Below are positions 1 through 8,272 of a DNA stretch of 37,379 nt, one piece after another; position 1 is the stretch's first letter; each line of letters opens with the position of its first letter. The notes beneath the pieces are model-generated. The model had not been told where the DNA came from. It was given only the letters and a program-made list of their open reading frames with translations, and ran no database searches. The translations under genes were made by a program, and so were the position numbers. This DNA is from Micrococcales bacterium (GTDB taxonomy: Bacteria; Actinomycetota; Actinomycetes; Actinomycetales; Microbacteriaceae): positions 1 through 37,379 of the forward strand of contig JAHEDU010000027.1 in the NCBI GenBank assembly GCA_024641015.1, given 5' to 3'.

Positions 1-23
1 TTATGTCAGAAACGATTTTGTAG

Positions 24-539
24 ATGCCCTCCCTTGACTCCCTCACCGCATTCGTCCAGCCGTTCGTCACAAACGGCGCTCTCCCGACGACTCTCGTGGT
101 CGGGTTCCTGCTCACGCTGTTCTCTAGGTACATCGCGCGCGGCTCAGGTCGAACTCTTGGGCTCACGATTGCGACACTGTGGTCGCTCGCACTCGTCACC
201 GGGTTCACTCTGCGACTCGGTGATGCGAACGGCACCGCCGAGTACATTTGGTTCCTCGACCCCGTCCTCTGGGCTGACTCCGTCGTTGTCGGAGCAAACT
301 GGATCCTCAACGCTGTGCTGTTCATCCCGGCCGGTTTCACGCTGGCGATGTTCCTGCGATCCCCGATCCGTGCAGCTTTGACGCTCTCGTTCGCGTCCTT
401 CATGATCGAAACGGTTCAGCAAATCACGTCCGTCGGTATCCCCGACCCCAGCGACTTTGTGGCGAACACGGCCGGCGCGGCCATCGGTGCGCTGATTGCG
501 GTCGTTTTGCTAGCCGTGCGCCGCGTCACCCGCCGTTAG
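24..539 (+). CDS. VanZ-like family membrane protein
   Basis: A 171-residue, strongly hydrophobic protein with about four to five predicted membrane segments (roughly residues 18-35, 45-62, 90-112, 116-132 and 147-165). The pattern FIPAGFTLAMFLRSP, then a helix containing SFMIETVQQ, then DPSDFVANTAGAAIGALI is typical of the VanZ-like family, whose best-known member raises teicoplanin resistance; most members have no known function. The ATG directly follows an in-frame TAG at 21-23, so the frame cannot extend upstream, and there is no good Shine-Dalgarno, so the exact start is uncertain. Its stop overlaps the trpD stop by 4 bases in convergent orientation. A role in resistance cannot be concluded from sequence; an envelope-related function is an inference. 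Confidence 0.75.
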   Translation: MPSLDSLTAFVQPFVTNGALPTTLVVGFLLTLFSRYIARGSGRTLGLTIATLWSLALVTGFTLRLGDANGTAEYIWFLDPVLWADSVVVGANWILNAVLFIPAGFTLAMFLRSPIRAALTLSFASFMIETVQQITSVGIPDPSDFVANTAGAAIGALIAVVLLAVRRVTRR

Positions 540-1582
540 GCGGTTGCAGCGACCCAGGCGTGCAGTTTCGCCTCAGCGGCGCCCGAATCGATCGAATGTT
601 CCGCGATCTCGACCGCTTCCGCCATGCGCTCAACGAATGCGCGGTCACGTTCGGAAACGTTGTGCGAAAGCTTGTGGGCAACAATTCCTGCGGCCGAATT
701 CAGCACGATGATGTCGCGAGCAGCCGACTTCTCCCCCGCCAACACGCGCTTCGCCGTCGCGGCGTTCTCGGCCGGGTCTCCTCCGCGAATGGCGTCGAGG
801 GTCGAATATGCGAAACCGATCTCGCGCGGGTCAAAATCGTGCTGAGTGACACTTCCGCGGGTGACCTCGACGACGTGCGTGTGACCCGTCGTCGTGACCT
901 TGTCTATTCCGTCCTCGCCGCGGTAAACAAGAGCGGTCGCGCCGCGCTGCTGGAAAAGCCCCACCGCAAGCGGGATTCGCGACGCGTTCGCCATTCCGAG
1001 GGCGTTAGCTTCGGGTCGCGCGGGGTTACATAACGGCCCCAAAACGTTGAAAATCGTGGGAATTCCGAGTTGCGACCGAACCGGTCCTGCATTCTTGAAT
1101 CCGGGGTGGAACACCATCGCGTTGATGAACGTCACACCGATTTCGGCGAAAACCGTGGCCACGCGCTCGGGAGACAGCGAAATGTCGATTCCCAATGCTG
1201 TGAGGACGTCATTTGCCCCCGACTTGCTCGACGCGGCTCGATTTCCGTGCTTGATGACGGGAACGCCCGCTGCCGCGACAACGACCGACGCGATAGACGA
1301 AACATTGAGGACGCCGACCGGATCGCCACCGCTTCCCACGATGTCGACCGCATCGGTCGAGATGTCGAGAGGAAGAGCCGCGGACAAGATCGCGTCACGA
1401 AATCCAACGACTTCGTCGACGGACTCCCCCTTGACACGGAGCGCGACTAGGAAACCGGCGAGCTGAGCGTCCGAAACCTCACCGTTCATGACCGCCGTCA
1501 TCGCCGACGACGACTCGGCCACGGTGAGCGATTCTCCGCGCACGAGGGCGTCGAGAATGTCGGTCCAGGTCTTCGAAGTCAC
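536..1582 (-). CDS. trpD: Anthranilate phosphoribosyltransferase
   Basis: Transfers the phosphoribosyl group from PRPP to anthranilate, the second step of tryptophan synthesis from chorismate, in the cytoplasm. The 348-residue length is normal. The PRPP-binding segment reads DIVGSGGD (GSGGD in place of the commoner GTGGD), followed by VLNVSS and the anthranilate-site segment KHGNRAASSKSG, then PVRSQLGIPTIFNVLGPLCNP, a conserved stretch of the family. The start is a GTG with AGGG about seven bases upstream. The rest of the trp pathway is not in this window. The gene sits divergent to ctaE, an adjacency I recall as common in Actinobacteria and probably positional rather than functional. Confidence 0.96.
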   Translation of the reverse strand: MTSKTWTDILDALVRGESLTVAESSSAMTAVMNGEVSDAQLAGFLVALRVKGESVDEVVGFRDAILSAALPLDISTDAVDIVGSGGDPVGVLNVSSIASVVVAAAGVPVIKHGNRAASSKSGANDVLTALGIDISLSPERVATVFAEIGVTFINAMVFHPGFKNAGPVRSQLGIPTIFNVLGPLCNPARPEANALGMANASRIPLAVGLFQQRGATALVYRGEDGIDKVTTTGHTHVVEVTRGSVTQHDFDPREIGFAYSTLDAIRGGDPAENAATAKRVLAGEKSAARDIIVLNSAAGIVAHKLSHNVSERDRAFVERMAEAVEIAEHSIDSGAAEAKLHAWVAATA

Positions 1583-1698
1583 TCCCCCACCCTATCGCTT
1601 CGAATCGGCGGGACTTTGGACACAAAAATTGCGAAAATCGGCGAAAAACACCGTCAGAATGGCGAAACCAGTGCCCGAAGTTCGCCATAATAGTAATC
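1583..1698. promoter_or_regulatory. Divergent promoter region between trpD and ctaE
   Basis: This 116-base gap must hold promoters for both trpD (leftward) and ctaE (rightward). On the + strand CATAAT lies at 1686-1691, and the ctaE GTG begins seven bases after it with no Shine-Dalgarno, the geometry expected of a leaderless transcript. No convincing -35 is visible. The segment 1626-1668 is A-rich with several GCGAAAA-like repeats and no clear operator symmetry. Confidence 0.45.
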
Positions 1699-2322
1699 GT
1701 GACTAGCGCATCTATGCTCCGCTCCGCTCCGGTCGTCAACCGACCGAACTCGGTTGCCGTTGGAACAATCGTTTGGCTCGCGAGCGAGGTGATGTTCTTC
1801 GCAGGTCTCTTCGCCATCTACTTCTCGCTTCGATCGATGGCACCCGAACTCTGGTCGGAACAGACCGCGAAGCTCAACATCGGCTTCTCGCTCGTCAACA
1901 CCACCGTCCTGGTCCTCTCGTCGGTCACCTGCCAGTTTGGTGTGTTCGCCGCTGAACGACTCCAGGCACGTCGCACCGGTTGGTCGCCCGTCAAGTGGGG
2001 CGCCATCGAGTGGTTCTGGCTCACCTACGCCATGGGCGCGTTCTTCGTCGTCGGCCAGGTTTACGAATACGCGATGCTCACCTCCGAGTGGGTCATGCTT
2101 AATTCGGACGCCTACGGCTCGGCCTTCTACCTGACCACCGGTTTCCACGGACTTCACGTGACCGTCGGTCTCATCGCCTTCATCCTCATCATCGGTCGAA
2201 TCCAGGCGCTCAAGGTGTTCACGCACCGTGACGCCATCTCGGCCGTCGCAGTGTCGTACTACTGGCACTTCGTCGATGTTGTGTGGATCGGCCTCTTCCT
2301 CGTCATCTACGTCCTCAAGTAA
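1699..2322 (+). CDS. ctaE: Cytochrome c oxidase subunit III (aa3 type)
   Basis: Subunit III of the aa3 oxidase in the actinobacterial bcc-aa3 supercomplex; it carries no redox metal and stabilises subunit I. The protein has 207 residues and about five membrane helices. Family features seen are the N-terminal WLASEVMFFAGLFAIYFSLR, the segment FYLTTGFHGLHVTVGL with its conserved His and Gly residues, and the C-terminal SYYWHFVDVVWIGLF. The chosen GTG is the first in-frame start downstream of a -10-like CATAAT. An ATG five codons later is an alternative, and neither has a Shine-Dalgarno. It is first in the ctaE-qcrC-qcrA-qcrB operon. Confidence 0.97.
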   Translation: MTSASMLRSAPVVNRPNSVAVGTIVWLASEVMFFAGLFAIYFSLRSMAPELWSEQTAKLNIGFSLVNTTVLVLSSVTCQFGVFAAERLQARRTGWSPVKWGAIEWFWLTYAMGAFFVVGQVYEYAMLTSEWVMLNSDAYGSAFYLTTGFHGLHVTVGLIAFILIIGRIQALKVFTHRDAISAVAVSYYWHFVDVVWIGLFLVIYVLK

Positions 2323-2336
2323 TCGAAAGCAGAACA

Positions 2337-3119
2337 ATGGCAACCTCCCCCCGTCGCGGGCGTCGTCACCCCCTCGCCTCGATCGCACTTTTGCTCGTCG
2401 GTCTTTTCGCATCCGGAGGCGCATACGCGCTCTTCACCGGTGCGGCAACCGCAGCCGACAACGTCCCCTCGGCCGCACAGGTCGAAAACGGCAAGGCCCT
2501 GTTCGCCGCGAACTGCGCGTCGTGCCACGGACTCAACGCCGAAGGAACCAAGGCCGGCCCGTCGCTCGTCGGAGTTGGCGCTCTTGCTGTCGAATTCCAG
2601 GTCGGCACTGGCCGCATGCCCATGGCGGGTAGCGGTCCCCAGGCTGAAAAGAAGCCCGTTCAGTTCGCACAGGACGAGATCGACGCGATGGCTGCGTGGG
2701 TTGCTTCGCTCGCTCCCGGCCCCGGAATGCCCGACGCTGAATACCTCTCGGGCGGTGACGCATCGAACGGCGCCGAGCTCTTCCGCATCAACTGCGCGAT
2801 GTGCCACAACGTGGCCGGCGCAGGTGGCGCACTGACCGAAGGCAAGTTCGCACCGAACCTCCACAACATCGACCCCGTTCACATTTACGCGGCGATGGTC
2901 ACCGGTCCCCAGAACATGCCCGTCTTCTCGGACATGAACATCACCCCCGAAGAGAAGCGCGACATCATCGCGTACCTCAAGTTCATGGACGAGAACGGCT
3001 CGGTCGGCGGTCTCGACCTTGGAGCACTCGGTCCGGTTTCTGAAGGTCTCTTCGTCTGGATTTTCGCCCTCGGTGGCCTCGTTGCCATCACCATCTGGCT
3101 CACGGCGAAGTCGAACTAG
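2337..3119 (+). CDS. qcrC: Diheme cytochrome c subunit of the bc1 complex
   Basis: Carries electrons from the Rieske protein to the CuA centre of subunit II in the supercomplex, replacing a soluble cytochrome c. The protein has 260 residues. An N-terminal basic stretch and membrane helix (about 13-33) lead to two cytochrome c domains with heme-binding motifs CASCH (C60, C63, H64) and CAMCH (C153, C156, H157), and a C-terminal helix (about 238-256) anchors it. Two CxxCH motifs are the hallmark of the actinobacterial form. The ATG at 2337 has GAAAG upstream and follows ctaE by 14 bases. An in-frame start at 2283 would lie inside ctaE and lacks the family N-terminus, so it was not used. Confidence 0.97.
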   Translation: MATSPRRGRRHPLASIALLLVGLFASGGAYALFTGAATAADNVPSAAQVENGKALFAANCASCHGLNAEGTKAGPSLVGVGALAVEFQVGTGRMPMAGSGPQAEKKPVQFAQDEIDAMAAWVASLAPGPGMPDAEYLSGGDASNGAELFRINCAMCHNVAGAGGALTEGKFAPNLHNIDPVHIYAAMVTGPQNMPVFSDMNITPEEKRDIIAYLKFMDENGSVGGLDLGALGPVSEGLFVWIFALGGLVAITIWLTAKSN

Positions 3120-3140
3120 GTTCACGGAAAGGTCACTCGA

Positions 3141-4172
3141 ATGGCTAAGTCAGACAAAAGCGTCGCAGTCAGGGGCGGCAGCGCCGTTGAACGCGCCGAC
3201 CGCGTGGAGAACCCCGGCTTCGAGCCCGAGCACAAGCGCATCCACGATGTCAACCCTGAGAAGGCGGCGGGCGCAGAGCGCGGAATCTCGATTCTGTTCC
3301 TGCTCTCGGCGATCCTCAGCGTCACCGCTTTCGCGCTGAACTTCCTCTTCCCCATCGTCCCCGGCGACCTCTGGTCGGTTCGCCTCAACACGCTGCTTGT
3401 CGGTGTCGCGATTGCCGCGGGGTTGCTGACTCTCGGAGTCGGAACCGTTCACTGGGCCAAGGCGCTCATGCACGGGCACGAACTCGTTGAGGAACGTCAC
3501 GAAACGCGCGGAGACGAGCCCACTCGCAAGCGCGCAATTGAAATCTTCCAGGAGGCGAACAAGGAATCCGGTTGGACCCGTCGTCGCCTGCTTCGCAACT
3601 CGCTTATCACCGCGCTCGTCGCGTTCCCGATTCCCGCGATTGCGCTCTTCCGCGACCTTGCTCCCGCCGCTGACCCGGTCAAGGCGCTCAAGCACACCGC
3701 GTGGAAGGCGGGAACCCGCCTCGCTCGCGACCCCAGCGGAACTCCGATCAAGGCTAGCGAAGTCACCATCGGTTCGGCATTCCACGTGATCCCCGAAGAC
3801 CTTCACAACTACGAGGAGACCTTCCTCAACGAAAAGGCCAAGTCGGCTGTTCTGCTCATGCGTCTCCCCGTTGAAGAACTCAACATCTCAGAAGAGCGCA
3901 AGGATTGGTCGTACGACGGAATCGTCGCGTACTCGAAGATTTGTACTCACGTCGGTTGTCCCGTTGCGTTGTACGAACAGCAAACGCATCACCTGCTCTG
4001 TCCGTGTCACCAGTCACAGTTCGATGTTTCGAACGAGTGTGCCGTCATCTTCGGACCGGCTGCACGCCCTCTCCCCCAGCTCCCCATCACGGTGGACGCT
4101 GAGGGATACCTCGTCGCACAAAGCGACTTCCTTGAACCCGTTGGACCTAGCTTTTGGGAGCGTACACAGTGA
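3141..4172 (+). CDS. qcrA: Rieske iron-sulfur subunit of the bc1 complex
   Basis: Takes an electron from menaquinol at the Qo site and hands it to QcrC. The 343-residue protein has the three-helix N-terminal region usual in Actinobacteria (helices near 48-70, 84-106 and 151-170). The third helix is preceded by the twin-arginine-like TRRRLLRNS, consistent with Tat export of the cluster domain. The [2Fe-2S] motifs are CTHVGC (C268, H270, C273) and CPCH (C287, C289, H290); the first Cys and the His of each bind the cluster and the remaining two Cys form the disulfide. GGAAAGG upstream supports the ATG. The stop overlaps the qcrB start in a GTGA arrangement. Confidence 0.97.
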   Translation: MAKSDKSVAVRGGSAVERADRVENPGFEPEHKRIHDVNPEKAAGAERGISILFLLSAILSVTAFALNFLFPIVPGDLWSVRLNTLLVGVAIAAGLLTLGVGTVHWAKALMHGHELVEERHETRGDEPTRKRAIEIFQEANKESGWTRRRLLRNSLITALVAFPIPAIALFRDLAPAADPVKALKHTAWKAGTRLARDPSGTPIKASEVTIGSAFHVIPEDLHNYEETFLNEKAKSAVLLMRLPVEELNISEERKDWSYDGIVAYSKICTHVGCPVALYEQQTHHLLCPCHQSQFDVSNECAVIFGPAARPLPQLPITVDAEGYLVAQSDFLEPVGPSFWERTQ

Positions 4173-5785
4173 CCGTCGCAACTAAGTCAAAGCCTTCACG
4201 TCAACCCTCCGGCGCCGGAATGCGTTTCGTAGGGGGCGTCGCCAACTACCTCGACGAGCGCACCTCGATCTCGACCGCCGTCAAGACTCTTGGCCGCAAG
4301 ATCTTCCCCGACCACTGGTCGTTCATGCTCGGTGAAATCGCGCTGTACTCGTTCGTCATCATCCTGCTCTCGGGAACCTTCCTCACTCTGTTCTTCGAGC
4401 CCTCGATGACCGAAGTTCACTACGACGGTTCGTACGCACCGCTCAAGGGCATCCAGATGTCCGCCGCATATTCGTCGACGCTCAACATCTCGTTCGACAT
4501 CCGTGGCGGTTTGCTCATGCGCCAGGTGCACCACTGGGCCGCGCTGCTCTTCGTTGCGTCGATTGGTCTGCACATGCTCCGCGTGTTCTTCACCGGCGCA
4601 TTCCGCAAGCCCCGCGAAATCAACTGGGTCGTCGGATTCCTTCTCTTCATCATGGCGATGGCAGAAGGCTTCACCGGCTACTCGCTCCCCGACGACCTGC
4701 TGTCGGGTAACGGTCTTCGCATCATCGACGGCATGATTAAGGGAATTCCCGGAATCGGTCTCTGGATCTCGTACCTGCTCTTTGGTGGCGAGTTCCCGGG
4801 TAACGACGTCGTCCCCCGTCTGTACATGTTGCACATCATGTTGCTGCCCGCGATTGTCATCGCGCTCATTGCAGTGCACCTCGTGCTTCTCATCGTCAAC
4901 AAGCACACCCAGTTCGCTGGGCCGGGTCGCACCGAGAAGAACGTCGTCGGTTCGCCGATCCTGCCCGTCTTCGCCGCGAAGGCCGGTGGGTTCTTCTTCC
5001 TGGTGTTCGGTGTCACGATGCTCATCGCGTCGCTCGTCACCATCAACCCAATCTGGGCATACGGACCGTACGACCCGTCCCCCGTCTCGGCTGGTACGCA
5101 GCCTGACTGGTACATCGGATTCGCCGACGGCATGTTGCGCCTCATCCCCTCTGGTTGGGAAATCGTGATCTTCGGTGGCACGCTGTCGCTGAACCTCATC
5201 GTTCCCATCGTCGTGCTGATGGTCTTCCTGCTCGTTGTCGCCGCCTACCCCTTCTTCGAGGCGTGGGTCACCGGAGACAAGCGTGAGCACCACATCGCCG
5301 AGCGTCCGCGCAACGCCCCGACCCGCACCGCAATTGGCGCCGCCGGAGTCACGTTCTACGGCGTTCTGTGGGCAGCAGCGTCGTCCGACCTCATCGCGAC
5401 GCACTTCCGCACCACCATCGAGGGCGTCATCGTCACGCTGCAGGTGCTGTTGATCGTCGGACCGTTCATCGCGTTCTGGCTGACCAAGAAGGTCGCTCTT
5501 GCCCTTCAGCGCAAGGACCGCGAGCTCGTCCTGCACGGATACGAGTCGAGCCGCATCGTTCGCCTCCCCGGTGGCGAGTACCGCGAAATCCACACCCCGC
5601 TCGACGAGTTCGAGCAGTGGAAGCTTGTGTCGTTCGACGAGTACCAGCCCGAGGTCCTGCGTCCCAACGCCCGTGGCAAGATCACGGTCGGTGCGCGCCT
5701 TCGCACCGGACTCTCCAGCTTCTACTTCGAGGACCGTATCGCACCGGTCACAAAGCCCGAGTTGGAATCGGCGTCACAGCACTAA
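4169..5785 (+). CDS. qcrB: Cytochrome b subunit of the bc1 complex
   Basis: Membrane core of the bc1 complex; binds two b hemes and menaquinol. The protein has 538 residues, the longer actinobacterial form with a cytosolic C-terminal tail. Conserved elements include RQVHHWAALLF and LHMLRVFFTGAFRKPRE (heme-ligand region), SLPDDLLSG, RLYMLHIMLLPA, GPYDPSPVSAGTQPDWY in the Qo region, and about eight to nine helices. The GTG at 4169 forms a GTGA overlap with the qcrA stop and has GGGAG eight bases upstream, so it was preferred to the in-frame TTG at 4154. It is last in the operon and is followed by a hairpin terminator. The orthologue in mycobacteria is the target of Q203-type inhibitors. Confidence 0.97.
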   Translation: MTVATKSKPSRQPSGAGMRFVGGVANYLDERTSISTAVKTLGRKIFPDHWSFMLGEIALYSFVIILLSGTFLTLFFEPSMTEVHYDGSYAPLKGIQMSAAYSSTLNISFDIRGGLLMRQVHHWAALLFVASIGLHMLRVFFTGAFRKPREINWVVGFLLFIMAMAEGFTGYSLPDDLLSGNGLRIIDGMIKGIPGIGLWISYLLFGGEFPGNDVVPRLYMLHIMLLPAIVIALIAVHLVLLIVNKHTQFAGPGRTEKNVVGSPILPVFAAKAGGFFFLVFGVTMLIASLVTINPIWAYGPYDPSPVSAGTQPDWYIGFADGMLRLIPSGWEIVIFGGTLSLNLIVPIVVLMVFLLVVAAYPFFEAWVTGDKREHHIAERPRNAPTRTAIGAAGVTFYGVLWAAASSDLIATHFRTTIEGVIVTLQVLLIVGPFIAFWLTKKVALALQRKDRELVLHGYESSRIVRLPGGEYREIHTPLDEFEQWKLVSFDEYQPEVLRPNARGKITVGARLRTGLSSFYFEDRIAPVTKPELESASQH

Positions 5786-5799
5786 GCAACAACTCGTTT

Positions 5800-5830
5800 G
5801 AGGGTCTCACCGCGAGGTGGGGCCCTCTTT
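5800..5830 (+). terminator. Intrinsic terminator after qcrB
   Basis: A 12-pair stem (5800-5811 with 5816-5827, including two G-U pairs) closes a GCGA tetraloop of the GNRA type and is followed by a short T run. It lies 14 bases after the qcrB stop and abuts the 3' end of the convergent small gene, so it may serve both strands. Confidence 0.75.
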
Positions 5831-5832
5831 CG

Positions 5833-6084
5833 TTAGCGGCCGAGCACCGAACCAATCATCGCGAAGATCACGAGGGCCACAAACAGGCAACCACAGCCTT
5901 GAAGGCACGAACCGAACAGCCCAGTGGACCGTTGCGGGGGCACAACGTTCACCACGATGTGAGTTTCACCGTCAGTTGGTGCATTGAACGACACGGATTC
6001 GCCGTCACGCAGCGTTATCTCCTGCGGTGGGGTCGCAGGCGGTTCGTTCGGTTCCACGGGTTCCTGAGGCGTTTTTGAGCTCAT
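5833..6084 (-). CDS. Small Cys-containing single-pass membrane protein, unknown function
   Basis: An 83-residue protein I do not recognise. The first 25 residues are Pro/Glu-rich and disordered-looking. Residues 26-50 look like a short beta-rich segment (LRDGESVSFNAP, then ETHIVVNVV). Residues 57-80 form one hydrophobic helix preceded by GSCLQGCGC (Cys at 59, 63 and 65). The ATG has AGGG about seven bases upstream. It lies between the converging ctaE-qcrCAB and ctaCDF operons, insulated from ctaF by a terminator and so probably transcribed alone. An N-in or N-out anchored accessory protein is possible. Its position suggests, but does not show, a link to respiration. No catalytic motif is visible. 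Confidence 0.7.
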   Translation of the reverse strand: MSSKTPQEPVEPNEPPATPPQEITLRDGESVSFNAPTDGETHIVVNVVPPQRSTGLFGSCLQGCGCLFVALVIFAMIGSVLGR

Positions 6085-6114
6085 GGCATCACCCTATTCC
6101 CCGCCGTGGACATG

Positions 6115-6143
6115 AAAAGGCCCCCGCGCGATGCGCAGGGGCC
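6115..6143 (-). terminator. Intrinsic terminator after ctaF
   Basis: On the minus strand a stem of 11 pairs with one mismatch (6143-6133 with 6129-6119) closes a 3-base loop and is followed by TTTT (6118-6115). It starts 12 bases past the ctaF stop and should end the ctaC-ctaD-ctaF transcript. Confidence 0.8.
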
Positions 6144-6155
6144 CAATCGAGGTCG

Positions 6156-6575
6156 TTAGCGACGGTATGCGCCACCACGGAAAGGCTCGAAGAACCATCC
6201 CACGAACGTGATGAGGACGAGACCGAGCGAGAACAGCGCAAGCCACGGTCCGACTGCCATCGAGAGCATCGCCAAACCACCGGCTGCACCGGCGAAGAAC
6301 GGCCACCACGACCACGGAAGGTAGTAACCCATTTCGGTGTCGCCGTCATCGATGTCTGCGATTTCCGAGTCCTCAGGAAGCACCCCGCCCTGGCGGCGCA
6401 AGTTGAGGAAGAGGAAGCCACCGAGAAGCAGGAACATGATCATCGTGAGAGCGATGCCGATGTTGCCGACCCACTCGATGCGGCCTTCGCCGAAGTAGTT
6501 CCAGGTGGGGTAGATGACCGCGAAGATCGCGAAGAAAACCGACAGGATTCCGAAGATGATGACGTTAGTCTTCAT
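6156..6575 (-). CDS. ctaF: Cytochrome c oxidase subunit IV, actinobacterial
   Basis: Small actinobacterial subunit of the aa3 oxidase within the supercomplex. The protein has 139 residues and four membrane helices: about 4-23, 38-58, 92-108 and 110-128. The N-terminus MKTNVIIFGILSVFF, the segment WVGNIGIALTM, and YYLPWSWWPFFAGAAG are recognisable family features. It starts 11 bases downstream of the ctaD stop, so it is translated from the same mRNA, and it is followed by a strong terminator. Its exact biochemical role is not settled in the family. Confidence 0.95.
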   Translation of the reverse strand: MKTNVIIFGILSVFFAIFAVIYPTWNYFGEGRIEWVGNIGIALTMIMFLLLGGFLFLNLRRQGGVLPEDSEIADIDDGDTEMGYYLPWSWWPFFAGAAGGLAMLSMAVGPWLALFSLGLVLITFVGWFFEPFRGGAYRR

Positions 6576-6586
6576 TGCTTACTCCC

Positions 6587-8263
6587 CTACTTGTCCAGGT
6601 AGCCGGCGGGTGCCGTCTCGGGGTGGTTGAGGTCAAACGCCGGAGCTTCCGAACGAATGCGCGGGATCGACGTGAAGTTGTGACGCGGCGGCGGGCACGA
6701 GGTCGCCCATTCGAGCGAACGTCCGTAACCCCACGGGTCGTTGACGGTGACGTCGGGAGCGTTGCGCTTCGTCCACCACACGTTGTACAGGAACGGAATC
6801 ATCGAGACCGCGAGGATCATCGCACCGATGGTCGACAGCTGGTTCATCCAGGTGAACCCGTCCTCGACCAAGTACGTCGCGTATCGACGCGGCATGCCCA
6901 TGACTCCGGCCCAGTGCTGGATGAGGAAGGTCATGTGGAACCCGATGAAGAGCAACCAGAAGTGCAGGTGACCGAGGTCTTCGCGCAGCATCTTTCCGGT
7001 CATCTTGGGCCACCAGAAGTAGAAGCCTGCGAACATCGCGAACACGACGGTTCCGAAGATGACGTAGTGGAAGTGTGCAACGACGAAGTACGAGTCGGAG
7101 AGGTGGAAGTCAAGCGCGGGCGACGCGAGGATGACACCGGTGAGTCCACCGAACACGAACGAGACGAGGAAGCCGAGCGAGAATACGATCGGTGTCTCGA
7201 AGGTGATGGAACCGCGCCACATCGTTCCGACCCAGTTGAAGATCTTGACGCCCGTTGGCACCGCGATCAACATCGTCATGAGTGCGAAGAACGGTAGCAA
7301 GACACTTCCTGTGACGTACATGTGGTGCGCCCACACCGTCATCGACAGAGCGGCGATGGCGATGGTTGCGAACACGAGAGTCTTGTACCCGAAAATCGGC
7401 TTGCGCGAGAAGACCGGAAGAATCTCCGAGATGATTCCGAAGAACGGAAGCGCGATGATGTACACCTCGGGGTGACCGAAGAACCAGAACAGGTGCTGCC
7501 ACAGGATGGCGCCACCGGTGGCCGCGTCATAGACGTGCGATCCGAAGATTCGGTCAGAACCGAGGGCTAGTGCTGCTGCGGCGAACACGGGGAAGACCAT
7601 GATGACGAGCAGCGACGTGACGAGCGTGTTCCACGAGAAGATCGACATGCGCCACATCGTCATTCCGGGGGCGCGCATCGTGATGATCGTCGTGATGAAG
7701 TTGACGGCACCCATGATGGTTCCGAAGCCGGAAAGACCGAGACCAAACACCCACATGTTCGCGCCGACACCGGGCGTGAAGGTGGTCGTCGACAGCGGTG
7801 TGTACGCGAACCAACCGAACGATGCCGCACCCTGAGGGGTGAGGAATCCGGCGGTGGCGACGGCCGAACCGAAGAAGTAGAACCAGAATGCGAGTGCGTT
7901 GAGTCGCGGGAAGGCAACGTCAGGTGCACCGATCTGCAGGGGCATGAGCACGTTAGCGAAAGCCGCAAACAACGGCGTTGCGAACATCAGGAGCATGAGC
8001 GTGCCGTGCATCGTGAAGAGCTGGTTGTACTGCTCTTTCGTCACGAGGCTGAGGCCGGGCTGGAAGAGCTGTGCGCGGATGATGAGCGCCATGATTCCTG
8101 CGATGAGGAAGTACACGAACGACGTCACGAAGTACATGTACCCGATGGTCTTGTGGTTCGTGGTGGTCAAGTAGTCGAGGAATACCATTCCCTGCTTGCC
8201 GGCCTTGACGGTCGATGCGCCTGCGGGAATCGATGCCGCGGGACGAGGTGCTGTCGTAGTCAT
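6587..8263 (-). CDS. ctaD: Cytochrome c oxidase subunit I (aa3 type)
   Basis: Catalytic subunit that reduces oxygen to water at the heme a3-CuB site and pumps protons. It has 558 residues and twelve helices. Visible signatures are [13 protein letters not shown] (the CuB His and cross-linked Tyr region), WAHHMYVTG (two further CuB His), [11 protein letters not shown], and the paired-His segment [14 protein letters not shown] that binds hemes a and a3. Residues 26-44 include the [13 protein letters not shown] start of the first helix. It begins 9 bases after ctaC and is followed 11 bases later by ctaF, forming a ctaC-ctaD-ctaF operon. Confidence 0.98.
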   Translation of the reverse strand: MTTTAPRPAASIPAGASTVKAGKQGMVFLDYLTTTNHKTIGYMYFVTSFVYFLIAGIMALIIRAQLFQPGLSLVTKEQYNQLFTMHGTLMLLMFATPLFAAFANVLMPLQIGAPDVAFPRLNALAFWFYFFGSAVATAGFLTPQGAASFGWFAYTPLSTTTFTPGVGANMWVFGLGLSGFGTIMGAVNFITTIITMRAPGMTMWRMSIFSWNTLVTSLLVIMVFPVFAAAALALGSDRIFGSHVYDAATGGAILWQHLFWFFGHPEVYIIALPFFGIISEILPVFSRKPIFGYKTLVFATIAIAALSMTVWAHHMYVTGSVLLPFFALMTMLIAVPTGVKIFNWVGTMWRGSITFETPIVFSLGFLVSFVFGGLTGVILASPALDFHLSDSYFVVAHFHYVIFGTVVFAMFAGFYFWWPKMTGKMLREDLGHLHFWLLFIGFHMTFLIQHWAGVMGMPRRYATYLVEDGFTWMNQLSTIGAMILAVSMIPFLYNVWWTKRNAPDVTVNDPWGYGRSLEWATSCPPPRHNFTSIPRIRSEAPAFDLNHPETAPAGYLDK

Positions 8264-8272
8264 GATGCCGCC

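Noticed and set aside
1-23. End of an upstream gene
   Set aside because: Only a TAG at 21-23 and six preceding codons are visible, too little to support a call.
1626-1668. GCGAAAA-like repeats upstream of ctaE as an operator
   Set aside because: Spacing is irregular and symmetry is poor, and GCGAAAA words are common in this A-containing GC-rich sequence.
4196-5593. A 465-codon open frame on the minus strand across qcrB
   Set aside because: Antisense shadow of a well-conserved cytochrome b gene. The translation is Arg/Asp/Glu-rich low-complexity with no family features.
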